The notes under the pieces are model-generated. The model was not told where the DNA came from. It saw nothing but the letters and a program-made list of their open reading frames with translations, and did not search any database. 9,160 nucleotides of DNA, taken from Parcubacteria group bacterium CG10_big_fil_rev_8_21_14_0_10_35_15 (GTDB lineage: Bacteria > Patescibacteriota > Minisyncoccia > Minisyncoccales > GWA2-46-15). The position numbers were made by a program, and so were the translations under genes. Of this stretch, positions 1 through 7,232 are shown piece after piece. The stretch is from NCBI GenBank assembly GCA_002772575.1, contig PFDL01000029.1, positions 528 to 9,687 of the forward strand, in the 5' to 3' direction. Every line of letters starts with the position of its first letter. The stretch's first letter is position 1.

Positions 1-2392
1 CTATAATCCTGCCTATCGGGTTAATAACTAAACCCTTCATACCAGCCATTTGCGTCGGCTGGGCCCAAGAGCCCCTGGATCCCGAATCAATAATAGTAAA
101 TACCGAGCCGTTGACGGGCAAAGCCTTTGGCACCAATTTTTCAATTTCAGATTTAGTCTTCTGCCAAACTTCAACTGATTTCTGATATTTTTCATCTCTG
201 GATAAAAATCCTTTTTGAAAAAGACTTTCTAAATCACTGATTTCTTTTTCAGCCGCTTCAATCATTTTCGGTTTCTCTAAAGGCACCTGTAAATCATCCA
301 TACCCCAGCTAATGCCTGATCTGGTCGCTCCGTCAAATCCGGTTGATTTTATCTTGTCCAGAACCGGTTGAGTTTTTTCAATTCCATATTTTTCAATAAC
401 TTCCCTGATCAATTCTTCAATTTTTTTTGAATTCATCACCTGACTTTGAAAAAGAAAATCATCTGGCAAGGCTTCATTAAAGATTAATTGGCCAACTGAA
501 GTATTAAAAAGAGTTGATTTTTCTTTCGCTAATTTTTCATTTCCTTTAATCTGAGCTAATGGAATCTTAATCTCGGCATTCAAATCAACTTGGCCAAATT
601 CATGAGCTAATAATGCTTCTTCTGGAGATCCGAAAATCTTACCCTCTCCTTTTGCGCCTGCTCTTAATTTCGTAAACCAATAACATCCCAAAACAATATC
701 TTGAGTTGGGCTGACAATCGGCAAGCCAGTGGCTGGTTTTAAAAGATTATGAGAAGAAAGCATTATTTTTAAAGCCTCTTCTTGCGCCTCGTTGGAAAGA
801 GGCAAGTGAACTGCCATTTGGTCTCCGTCAAAATCAGCGTTAAAAGCCTTACAAACCAAAGGATGAACCCTAATTGCTTCTCCTTCAATTAAAATTGGCT
901 TAAAGGCCTGAATACCCAAACGGTGTAAGGTTGGCGCTCTGTTTAATAAAACCACTTTACCCTTAACCACTTCTTCTAAAATAGCCCAAATATCATCTGT
1001 TTCTTGTTCAATCAGTTTTGAAGCGCCTCTGACATTGTAAGCCAGTTCTTGATCAAGAATCTTTTTAATTACAAAGGGTTTAAAAAGCTCTAAAGCCATT
1101 TTCTTTGGAATACCAACCTGATGCAATAAAAGTTCTGGACCAACAACAATAACGGAACGGCCCGAATAATCAACTCTTTTTCCTAAAAGATTTTGTCTGA
1201 ATCTGCCCTGTTTTCCTTTCAAAATATCCGCCAAAGATTTTAAAAGCCGGCGGCCGCCAGTGGTGGCCTGTGTCATAGTTCCTTTTCTCATACCATTATC
1301 AATCAAAGCATCAACCGCTTCTTGAAGCATTCTTTTTTCGTTTCTGACAATAACTTCCGGAGCGCCTATCTCCAATAAATACTTCAAGCGATTATTACGG
1401 TTAATCACGCGACGATAAAGATCGTTTAAATCAGAAGAGGCATATCTTCCACCGTCCAACTGAACCATTGGCCGTAAATCAGGAGGCAGGATCGGTAAAA
1501 GAGTTAAAAACATCCATTCTGGCCTAATACCTGCTTTTTCCATACCCTGGAAAAGCTTTATTCTTTTAAGAATCTTTCGTTTATTAATGGGAGAAGCTAT
1601 TTCAATTTCTTTACGAAGTTCAATTACTTTTTTCTTTAAGTCAATTTCGCTAAAAAGCTTTCTTAAAACTTCCCCGCCTGTTCCAGCTTCAAAACACTGG
1701 CCATACTTTAATGACAAATCAAAATATTCTACTTCAGAAAGAATTTTCAAAGGCCTTAAACTCAAAACTTCATCTTTGGCCCTATCTTTAGCTAACCTCA
1801 GGTCCTTCTCATCTAGCTTGTCTTCTTTGTCTTGCTTTTTCTTATCATCAGATTTCTGTTTTTTCTTATCAATTGGTTCTTTTTCAGCCTTTTGTTTAAC
1901 TAAATTTTTTTGCGCTTTAAGTTTTTGCAAATACTCTTTTTCAATTTGCTCTAAAATAGATTTTTTAACAGCTTCATCTGCCTTAATAATAATATAAGCA
2001 TTAAAATAAATAACTTTTTCCAAATGAGACATTGGTAAATCCAAAACCTGTCCAATTCTTGATGGAATACCTCTTAAAAACCAAATATGGGAAACCGGCG
2101 CCGCCAATTTTATATGTCCCATTCTTTCCCTTCTGACTTGAGATTTAGTTACTTCAACACCGCATTTATCGCAAACAATGCCCTTGTGACGAATACCCTT
2201 GTATTTTCCACAATAGCATTCATAGTCTTTTTCCGGGCCAAAAATCTTCTCGTCAAAAAGACCGTCTTTTTCAGGCTTCTGGGTCCGGTAATTGATGGTT
2301 TCCGGCTTGGTGACTTCGCCATAGCTCCAAGACAAAACATCTTCGGGCGAAGCCAACTTAATCCTAATTGCGTCTAAATCAGCGACTCGCAT
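1..2392 (-). CDS. rpoC: DNA-directed RNA polymerase subunit beta' (N-terminal 797 codons; 3' end beyond window)
   Basis: Beta' is the catalytic large subunit of RNA polymerase and pairs with beta to form the active-site cleft. The frame is open from the ATG at 2392 to base 1, so the C-terminus is missing. The visible part ends in a DSGSRGSWAQ...QMAGMKGLV segment just before where the bridge helix and trigger loop should follow. N-terminal zinc ribbon cysteines are C59, C61, C74 and C77, spaced as in E. coli (70, 72, 85, 88). The catalytic magnesium motif NADFDGD is complete at residues 518-524 (bases 821-841), and the LLNRAPTLHRLGIQAF and GKRVDYSGRSV signatures are present. The motif lies 60 residues later than in E. 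coli, partly because of a Lys/Asp/Glu-rich stretch at about residues 145-198. The start is fixed by an in-frame TAA six codons upstream. No Shine-Dalgarno sequence is visible. The gene follows rpoB by 54 bp and is presumably co-transcribed with it. Confidence 0.98.
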   Translation of the reverse strand, partial: MRVADLDAIRIKLASPEDVLSWSYGEVTKPETINYRTQKPEKDGLFDEKIFGPEKDYECYCGKYKGIRHKGIVCDKCGVEVTKSQVRRERMGHIKLAAPVSHIWFLRGIPSRIGQVLDLPMSHLEKVIYFNAYIIIKADEAVKKSILEQIEKEYLQKLKAQKNLVKQKAEKEPIDKKKQKSDDKKKQDKEDKLDEKDLRLAKDRAKDEVLSLRPLKILSEVEYFDLSLKYGQCFEAGTGGEVLRKLFSEIDLKKKVIELRKEIEIASPINKRKILKRIKLFQGMEKAGIRPEWMFLTLLPILPPDLRPMVQLDGGRYASSDLNDLYRRVINRNNRLKYLLEIGAPEVIVRNEKRMLQEAVDALIDNGMRKGTMTQATTGGRRLLKSLADILKGKQGRFRQNLLGKRVDYSGRSVIVVGPELLLHQVGIPKKMALELFKPFVIKKILDQELAYNVRGASKLIEQETDDIWAILEEVVKGKVVLLNRAPTLHRLGIQAFKPILIEGEAIRVHPLVCKAFNADFDGDQMAVHLPLSNEAQEEALKIMLSSHNLLKPATGLPIVSPTQDIVLGCYWFTKLRAGAKGEGKIFGSPEEALLAHEFGQVDLNAEIKIPLAQIKGNEKLAKEKSTLFNTSVGQLIFNEALPDDFLFQSQVMNSKKIEELIREVIEKYGIEKTQPVLDKIKSTGFDGATRSGISWGMDDLQVPLEKPKMIEAAEKEISDLESLFQKGFLSRDEKYQKSVEVWQKTKSEIEKLVPKALPVNGSVFTIIDSGSRGSWAQPTQMAGMKGLVINPIGRII

Positions 2393-2427
2393 ATTACGGA
2401 TAATTAATTACTTTTTTATTATCTCTT

Positions 2428-2452
2428 GATTAAGGAGCTTAGCTCCTTAATC
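2428..2452. repeat. 25-bp perfect palindrome overlapping the rpoB stop codon
   Basis: Two 12-base arms (GATTAAGGAGCT and AGCTCCTTAATC) flank a single central base. The rpoB stop codon (2447-2449) is inside one arm, so the hairpin would form at the very end of the rpoB message and into the rpoB-rpoC gap. No T-tract follows it on the minus strand, so it is unlikely to be a simple terminator. It may be a processing or stability element, or a copy of a palindromic repeat family. It contains AAGGAG, but about 50 bases from the rpoC start and inside a stem, so it is not a credible ribosome binding site for rpoC. Confidence 0.85.
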
Positions 2453-5400
2453 TCTTTTACTTCGCTCCGCTCTGGGCTTTTCCTTGACTTCAATGGCCAA
2501 TCCCAAAGATTTTAATTCAGCCACCAATAAGTTAAAAGAAGCCGGAACATTAGGATGCCTGATCGGCTCGCCTTTTAAAATTGATTCATAGGCGGCGGCC
2601 CGGCCAGCCACGTCATCAGATTTAATAGTCAAAACTTCCTGTAAAATATGGGCGGCGCCGTAGCCTTCAAGAGCCCAGACTTCCATTTCTCCAAACCTCT
2701 GGCCGCCAAACTGAGACTTACCGCCCAATGGTTGTTGAGTAATCAAGGAGTAAGGACCAATTGATCTCATATGGATCTTGTCTTCAACCATATGAATTAA
2801 TTGCATCATGTAAATATAGCCAACCGTGGCTTTGCCGTTAAAAGGTTCGCCTGTCCTGCCATCATAAACTTGCAATTTGCCATCTTCCGGATAGCCGGCT
2901 GCTTTTAATTCAGCTTTTATGTCTTTTTCATTGGCTCCCAATAATGCCGGCGACACGGCCCGATAACCTAATTTTTTGGCAGCTAATCCTAAATGAGTTT
3001 CTAAAACCTGACCAAGGTTCATTCTTGAAGCCAAACCTAAAGGATCTAAAATAATATCAACGGGAGTGCCATCTTCTAAAAACGGCATTTCTTCTTCAGG
3101 TAAAACTAATGAAACAACACCCTTATTACCATGACGTCCGGCTAATTTATCTCCAGTTTGAATCTTTCTGAATTCAGCTACTTCAACCTGAACTCTTTTT
3201 ATAATACCAGGTTCCAATTTCGCTCCTTTTTCTCTTTCCCAGACCCTAACATTAGTAACCCGGCCTCTTTTTCCATATTCTAATAAAAGAGAGCTGTCTT
3301 TAATTTCCCTGGCTCTTTCGCCAAAAATAGCTCTTAATAATCTTTCTTCGGGAGTCAAATCAGTCTCGCCTTTAGGTGAAATTTTGCCAACCAAAATATC
3401 GTGTGAACCAACTTCGGCGCCAATTCTGATAATTCCTTCTGAATCAAGATCTTTCAATTTATCTTCGCTAACATTTGGAATATCCGAAGTCGTTAATTCT
3501 GGACCAAGTTTGGTTTCCCTGACATCGCAGAAAAAATCTTCAATATGAATTGAGGCAAAAACAACGTCTTTAACAAGCTTTTCCGAAATAATAATTGCGT
3601 CTTCAAAATTACTGCCACGCCAGGGCAAGAAAGAAACTAAAATGTTTCTGCCCAGGGCCAGCCAGCCGTCATCAATCGCCGCCCCGTCCGTTAAAATATC
3701 GCCTGTCTTGATTTTTTGCCCTTTTTTAACAATCGGTTTCTGGTGGAAACAGGTATACTGGTTGGTTCTGACAAAAGTTCTTAGCTTATATTCGGTTATA
3801 ATTCTTGTTTTCTGATTTTGAATTTTAATATGATCGGCATCAACCTCTTTAACAATACCATCGTCTTTGGCAAGCAAAATCTGACCAGAATCTCTAGCCA
3901 CGCTTGGTTCTACTCCAGTACAAACCAAAGGCGCCTCTGGATTTAACAATGGCACTGCCTGGCGCTGCATATTAGATCCCATTAAAGCGCGGTTGGCATC
4001 ATCATTCTGTAAAAATGGAATTGAAGCGGTGGCGGCTGAAATTGCCTGTTTTGAAGAAACATCAATAAAATTAATCTTTTCCCTTTCAATTTGGCCAGGT
4101 TCGCCCTTAATTCTGGCTTCTACCTTATCCGGAATAATCCGGCCATTGGCGTCAATAGCAATACCGGCATGAGCAATATTATATCTTTCTTCTTCATAGG
4201 CATTAAGGTAATTTATTTCTGATGTAACCTTGCCTTTTTCAACTTTAAAATACGGTGTTTCTAAAAAGCCAAAAGAATTAACTCTGGCAAAACAAGCCAA
4301 ATGCGAAATCAAACCAACGTTTTGTCCTTCAGGAGTCTGAATCGGGCAAATCCTGCCATAATGAGAAGGTTGCACATCTCTAACTTCTAAACCAGCTCTT
4401 TCTCTGGTTAAACCGCCTGGGCCGGTGGCCGCCAATCTTCTCTTATGCTCTAACTCGGCTAAAGGATTTTCATTATCCATAAATTGGCAAAGCTGACTGG
4501 AGGTGAAAAACTCTTTGATAATTGCTATTAATGGCCTTGGATTAATAATTTGAGTCGGAGTCATAACCTCGTCCTCAAGAGTGGACATTTTATCTTTGAT
4601 AATCCTTTCCATCCTTAATAAGCCAACCCTCATTCTGTTTTGTAACACTTCGGCTGAAGTCCTGACCCGTCTATTGCCCAAATGATCAATCGGATCTGGC
4701 GTCGCTCCTGGCGTATTATTCAGCTTAATCACTTCATGAATAATCGTAATTATATCTTCGGGCTTCAAAACCCTGTCTTTAATATCAATATCTTCATCGC
4801 TCTTTGATTTTTTAATATCTCCTTTTAAAGCCCTGAATCTCTGATTCATACGCCATCTGCCAACCCTGGATAAATCATATCTTTCAAAATTGAAAAACAT
4901 GCTTTCAATTAATTCTTTGGCTGTTTCTGGAGTAACCAAATCACCAGGCCTTAATCTTTGGTAAATTTCAACCAAAGCCTCTGCCTGGTTATGGCTGAAA
5001 TCCTTTTTAATAGTTTCTTCAATATATTTTACCTCTGGATCATTATCAACATCCTGAAAAAGCTCTTTTAAAGATTGATCGCTGGTAATGCCAAAAGCCC
5101 GCAACATTGTTGTGGCGGCCACTTTCCTTTTTCTATCAATTTTAATTCCGATAAAACCGGAAGCGTCTGTTTCAATTTCCAACCAAGCGCCACGATTAGG
5201 AATAATTTTGGCTCCGAAAAAATGCCGGCCGCCAATAACATTGCTTGTAAATAAAACCCCTGGCGACCTGATTAACTGGGCAATAGCAACCCTTTCCACG
5301 CCGTTAACAACAAAAGTTCCGCGATCAGTCATTAAGGGAAAATCAGTCAGAAATACTTCTTGCTCTCTAACCTCTTTGGTTTTTAAATTTACTAACCTTG

Positions 5401-5659
5401 TCTTAACTCTTAAACAAGACTCATAAGAAGAATTATCTATTTTGGCATCAAGGTCATCTTTATATTTTGGAGGGTCAAGTTTAAAATCCAAAAACCAAAG
5501 TTCAAATTCTTTCTTTGTATAATCCCTAATTGGAGAGACTTCTGCAAAAAGATCTTTAATGCCTTTTTCTAAAAGCCATTGCCAACTATCTCTTTGCAAA
5601 GAGCCAAGATAGGGGAGCTTAAAAGAGACATTTGATTTGGAAAAAGATTTTGTTTGCAT
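2447..5659 (-). CDS. rpoB: DNA-directed RNA polymerase subunit beta
   Basis: Beta forms one side of the RNA polymerase cleft and holds the rifampicin pocket. The product is complete at 1070 aa from the ATG at 5659, compact against 1342 in E. coli, which fits absence of the proteobacterial inserts. Recognisable blocks are the N-terminal [12 protein letters not shown], rifampicin cluster I at residues 384-416, [43 protein letters not shown] with active-site lysines K838 and K846 (E. coli K1065 and K1073), [13 protein letters not shown] and the C-terminal [20 protein letters not shown]. The frame extends nine codons further to a GTG at 5686. I prefer the ATG because the GTG lies within the distal arm of a 12-bp leader stem and the extra residues are not a family feature. 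Neither start has a Shine-Dalgarno sequence. In the rifampicin cluster, E. coli S531 is Ala (residue 410) and S522 is Ala. No ribosomal-protein gene precedes it; its own promoter lies about 250 bases upstream. Confidence 0.98.
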   Translation of the reverse strand: MQTKSFSKSNVSFKLPYLGSLQRDSWQWLLEKGIKDLFAEVSPIRDYTKKEFELWFLDFKLDPPKYKDDLDAKIDNSSYESCLRVKTRLVNLKTKEVREQEVFLTDFPLMTDRGTFVVNGVERVAIAQLIRSPGVLFTSNVIGGRHFFGAKIIPNRGAWLEIETDASGFIGIKIDRKRKVAATTMLRAFGITSDQSLKELFQDVDNDPEVKYIEETIKKDFSHNQAEALVEIYQRLRPGDLVTPETAKELIESMFFNFERYDLSRVGRWRMNQRFRALKGDIKKSKSDEDIDIKDRVLKPEDIITIIHEVIKLNNTPGATPDPIDHLGNRRVRTSAEVLQNRMRVGLLRMERIIKDKMSTLEDEVMTPTQIINPRPLIAIIKEFFTSSQLCQFMDNENPLAELEHKRRLAATGPGGLTRERAGLEVRDVQPSHYGRICPIQTPEGQNVGLISHLACFARVNSFGFLETPYFKVEKGKVTSEINYLNAYEEERYNIAHAGIAIDANGRIIPDKVEARIKGEPGQIEREKINFIDVSSKQAISAATASIPFLQNDDANRALMGSNMQRQAVPLLNPEAPLVCTGVEPSVARDSGQILLAKDDGIVKEVDADHIKIQNQKTRIITEYKLRTFVRTNQYTCFHQKPIVKKGQKIKTGDILTDGAAIDDGWLALGRNILVSFLPWRGSNFEDAIIISEKLVKDVVFASIHIEDFFCDVRETKLGPELTTSDIPNVSEDKLKDLDSEGIIRIGAEVGSHDILVGKISPKGETDLTPEERLLRAIFGERAREIKDSSLLLEYGKRGRVTNVRVWEREKGAKLEPGIIKRVQVEVAEFRKIQTGDKLAGRHGNKGVVSLVLPEEEMPFLEDGTPVDIILDPLGLASRMNLGQVLETHLGLAAKKLGYRAVSPALLGANEKDIKAELKAAGYPEDGKLQVYDGRTGEPFNGKATVGYIYMMQLIHMVEDKIHMRSIGPYSLITQQPLGGKSQFGGQRFGEMEVWALEGYGAAHILQEVLTIKSDDVAGRAAAYESILKGEPIRHPNVPASFNLLVAELKSLGLAIEVKEKPRAERSKRD

Positions 5660-5677
5660 ATTCGTAAGGTCTAAACC

Positions 5678-5759
5678 CCGCACCACTTTGATATGAATCT
5701 TTGAAGTGAATCAGGGTAAATTTGTTACCACTTTGTAAATAATTTTTAAAGTGGTGCGG
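5678..5759 (-). promoter_or_regulatory. Candidate two-state RNA hairpin before rpoB
   Basis: On the minus strand the arm CCGCACCACTTT (5759-5748) is perfectly complementary over 12 bases to AAAGTGGTGCGG (5689-5678). Its last eight bases can instead pair with a nearer AAAGTGGT (5734-5727), giving an 8-bp stem with a 13-base loop. The two pairings exclude each other. A CACTT at about 5706-5702 can also pair with AAGTG of the distal arm, so a 1:2 plus 3:4 versus 1:4 scheme is possible. The distal arm ends 18 bases before the rpoB ATG and contains the alternative GTG start. Pairing is seen in sequence; switching is inference. Confidence 0.5.
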
Positions 5760-5834
5760 TAAATAACTAAAAAGCCCCGTCAAAATTTAGGGATTAAATT
5801 AAAAAATTTTTAATTGAGCCGAGCAGGCTTCAAG

Positions 5835-5863
5835 TTAAGTTTGGATTATTTAAAAAAACTTAA
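5835..5863 (-). other. 8-bp inverted repeat in the rpoB leader
   Basis: TTAAGTTT (5835-5842) and AAACTTAA (5856-5863) form a perfect inverted repeat around a 13-base centre. The stem is AT-rich, so stability alone would be modest. It is downstream of the rpoBC promoter and would be transcribed. Confidence 0.45.
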
Positions 5864-5879
5864 ATGCTCTTACTGCGTG

Positions 5880-5905
5880 AAAAAAACCTAAAAACAATCT
5901 AGGTT
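5880..5905 (-). other. Weak terminator-like hairpin just after the rpoBC transcription start
   Basis: On the minus strand AACCTA (5905-5900) and TAGGTT (5890-5885) form a 6-bp stem with a 9-base loop, running directly into T residues down to 5880. The layout is that of an intrinsic terminator or pause site, but the stem has only two G-C pairs and starts about six bases after the predicted transcription start, so full termination is unlikely. Confidence 0.25.
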
Positions 5906-5917
5906 ACGTATGGAATT

Positions 5918-5947
5918 ATTATAGTAAAATCATACATATTCTGTCAA
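5918..5947 (-). promoter_or_regulatory. Consensus sigma-70-type promoter for rpoBC
   Basis: The minus strand reads TTGACA (5947-5942), an 18-base spacer, then TATAAT (5923-5918). Both hexamers are perfect consensus, predicting transcription from about 5911. The -35 box is the left end of the 71-bp direct repeat shared with the AbiE-like operon, while the -10 box lies outside it. There is no T-tract terminator between the upstream nucleotidyltransferase stop (6032) and this promoter, so read-through from that operon could add to rpoBC transcription. Confidence 0.78.
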
Positions 5948-6012
5948 GGCCTTGTACTGGTTCATAACACAGTAATTCCCTCAACCCAGAAGCGCCCGAG
6001 GTCAGACCTCGG
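5942..6012. repeat. Direct repeat copy A (71 bp) flanking the AbiE-like operon
   Basis: It aligns without gaps to 7294-7364 with 64 of 71 identical positions by eye. It starts with TGTCAAGG, the complement of the rpoBC -35 box, and ends in the palindrome at 5995-6013. At all seven differences this copy has G or C where copy B has A or T. It is intergenic, between the nucleotidyltransferase stop and the rpoBC -10 box. Confidence 0.92.
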
Positions 6013-6013
6013 G
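5995..6013. repeat. GC-rich palindrome, copy 1
   Basis: CCCGAGGTC and GACCTCGGG flank a single A, a perfect 9-bp-arm palindrome in an AT-rich region, 18 bases after the nucleotidyltransferase stop. No T-tract follows on either strand, so as a terminator it would be incomplete. Two further copies occur at 7347-7365 and 7423-7441. Confidence 0.9.
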
Positions 6014-6031
6014 ATATACCTAAATAACCGA

Positions 6032-6640
6032 TCATATATTCTTTAAAACCTCTTTCTTAAGCTTGGCTATTTTATGGTTCGTCAGGCCGATTTCTGCCAA
6101 ACGAGTCTGTTGCAAAACTGCTTTTTTCAGTTCTTTTCTTAACTTTTCAAAGCCATATTTTTTAATCAACTTGCGGTAGATTTTCCAGTCAATTTTTGTT
6201 TTTTCAAACAAGCTAAAAATATCAAGCAAATCTTTTCTCCCTTTAGTAGTTCCGCTTCTTTCTTTTAAAACATGGGCTTTTAAAATCAGCATAACCTCGG
6301 GAGAGGGCACGACAAACCCCTCAAATGAACGGCAATAATTCTTAATATCCTCTACCGGAAGCCCTAATTCAGAAAAGTAGGGCAGATAAATATCAATACT
6401 TATTTCGTTAATCTTTGTTTCGTATTTTTTCAACCTCTCGTTTTTGGAAACGCCGAACTCTTTTTTAATTTTTGCCAATCCGCTGTAATCCAGGATAATA
6501 TCAATATCTTTTGATTTCAGGGCTTTGGTATAAAGAAAAACTGCCCAGCCGCCAATTAGAATAAAATCAAATTTGCGGCGCAGGCCCTGCAAAACCTCAA
6601 AACTCTTTTCGGTTATTAAATTGTGGTAAAACTCCGGCAT
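6032..6640 (-). CDS. AbiEii-like nucleotidyltransferase (putative toxin)
   Basis: This 202-aa protein has the nucleotidyltransferase signature LIGGWAVFLY (residues 28-37) followed by KDIDI with acidic D45 and D47, and a third acidic residue D83 in SIDIYL. Further on are VPSPEVMLILK (K121), R128 and KDLLDI (136-141), the pattern of AbiEii/DUF1814-type and MNT-like enzymes. Family members transfer nucleotides to RNA or protein targets, and the best-known act as toxins of type IV toxin-antitoxin or abortive-infection systems. At 202 aa it is shorter than classical AbiEii (around 300 aa), so it may be a minimal version or another NTase clade, for example a resistance-type or MNT/HEPN-like enzyme. 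The ATG is one base after the stop of the upstream winged-helix gene (TAA-A-ATG) with no Shine-Dalgarno sequence, suggesting translational coupling. The carboxylates look intact, so activity is plausible. Its target cannot be read from sequence. Confidence 0.8.
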   Translation of the reverse strand: MPEFYHNLITEKSFEVLQGLRRKFDFILIGGWAVFLYTKALKSKDIDIILDYSGLAKIKKEFGVSKNERLKKYETKINEISIDIYLPYFSELGLPVEDIKNYCRSFEGFVVPSPEVMLILKAHVLKERSGTTKGRKDLLDIFSLFEKTKIDWKIYRKLIKKYGFEKLRKELKKAVLQQTRLAEIGLTNHKIAKLKKEVLKNI

Positions 6641-6641
6641 T

Positions 6642-7232
6642 TTACTTTAAAAGTTTTTGCTTTAAGGCTTCCAGAAAATCTTTGGCAAACCAGTCAGAAA
6701 TATTCCACAAATCAACAAATGTCTGGCAATCAGGCGTAATTCCATGGCCAAAAGCCTTGAGCCAGGGATCGGCCAGAAGCACAATCAGATTTTCCCGGCC
6801 CTTTTGCGCCGGAAAGCGCTTTTTTATCTCCGCCAGTCGGCTTTTTTGAGCGTAAATGTAAACTTTGTCATAATCTGCTGGCGCATCTTTATATTTTTTT
6901 ACATAAGCAGAGAAAGCGCCAAAAATAACTTCTGGCGGCATTTCCCCCTCAATCTGACGCATAGGTTTTTCAATCCTTGTTTTATAAAAAATATCCTTTT
7001 CCATTTTTCTTAAAGTCGCCCAAAGATATAAAAACTTTTCGCTGTCTAAAATATTAAAACCGCGGCCGCCGGCCTGAATAATACCTGAACTCCGCGGAAT
7101 TTTCAAAGCGTTAAAAACAGTGCTCAAAGAAAAACCGTATTTTTCAGCCAATTCCTTTTGAGTAAAATTTGTTTTATTTTTCTTAAGCGCCGAAAAAAGA
7201 ATTTCCCGCCAAATTATCTCTTTTTTAGTCAT
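6642..7232 (-). CDS. AbiEi-like winged-helix putative antitoxin / autorepressor
   Basis: This 196-aa protein begins with a helix-turn-helix (about residues 22-43, FTQKELAEKYGFSLSTVFNA) followed by a wing-like segment rich in Gly and Arg (47-60). The C-terminal part ends with a TFVDLWNISDWFAKDFLEAL segment resembling the conserved DLW...A..FL end of AbiEi-family antitoxins. In AbiE systems the first gene encodes an antitoxin that also represses its own promoter by binding inverted repeats. Here gene order, one-base spacing to the nucleotidyltransferase and repeats in the promoter all match that plan. The ATG at 7232 is 32 bases from the predicted transcription start, with no Shine-Dalgarno sequence. 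A three-codon frame starting at 7240 (ATG-AAA-CGA-TGA) overlaps the start as ATGA. It could instead be a plain regulator co-transcribed with an NTase; residue-level family assignment is from memory. Confidence 0.72.
   Translation of the reverse strand: MTKKEIIWREILFSALKKNKTNFTQKELAEKYGFSLSTVFNALKIPRSSGIIQAGGRGFNILDSEKFLYLWATLRKMEKDIFYKTRIEKPMRQIEGEMPPEVIFGAFSAYVKKYKDAPADYDKVYIYAQKSRLAEIKKRFPAQKGRENLIVLLADPWLKAFGHGITPDCQTFVDLWNISDWFAKDFLEALKQKLLK

Larger units (their letters stand above)
5660..5911 (-). promoter_or_regulatory. Long structured 5' leader of the rpoBC operon
   Basis: About 250 nt separate the predicted transcription start (~5911) from the rpoB ATG, with no reading frame I would accept. 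In transcript order it holds a small hairpin next to a T-run (5880-5905), an 8-bp stem (5835-5863), an AT-rich near-palindrome around 5800-5818, a GGGGCTTTTT stretch (near 5771-5780), and the alternative-pairing region 5678-5759. A leader this long and structured before rpoB suggests post-initiation control. No known riboswitch or L10-type leader was recognised. If the real start is the GTG at 5686, the leader ends 27 bases earlier. Confidence 0.5.

Noticed and set aside
1587..1997. Plus-strand frame opposite rpoC
   Set aside because: It is the complement of the lysine-rich rpoC segment, giving a Ser/Phe-rich low-complexity product.
2087..2377. Frames on both strands opposite or within the rpoC 5' end
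   Set aside because: They are alternative frames of the zinc-ribbon-encoding region of rpoC, which is strongly conserved in its own frame.
5088..5426. Plus-strand frame opposite rpoB
   Set aside because: It is antisense to well-conserved rpoB coding sequence with no domain or start signal.
5659..5686. GTG at 5686 as the rpoB start
   Set aside because: It adds nine residues that are not a recognisable family feature and lies inside the leader stem; kept only as an alternative.
5760..5795. TTGACG in the rpoB leader as a second promoter
   Set aside because: No acceptable -10 hexamer lies 16-18 bases downstream; the matching position is GC-rich.
5771..5800. GGGGCTTTTT in the leader as an intrinsic terminator before rpoB
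   Set aside because: The upstream complementary arm is only about three bases (CCC) or requires long-range pairing with AGCC near 5827, so a stable terminator stem is not supported.
6744..7013. Plus-strand frame opposite the antitoxin gene
   Set aside because: It is antisense to a coherent winged-helix protein, and its own product has no recognisable features.
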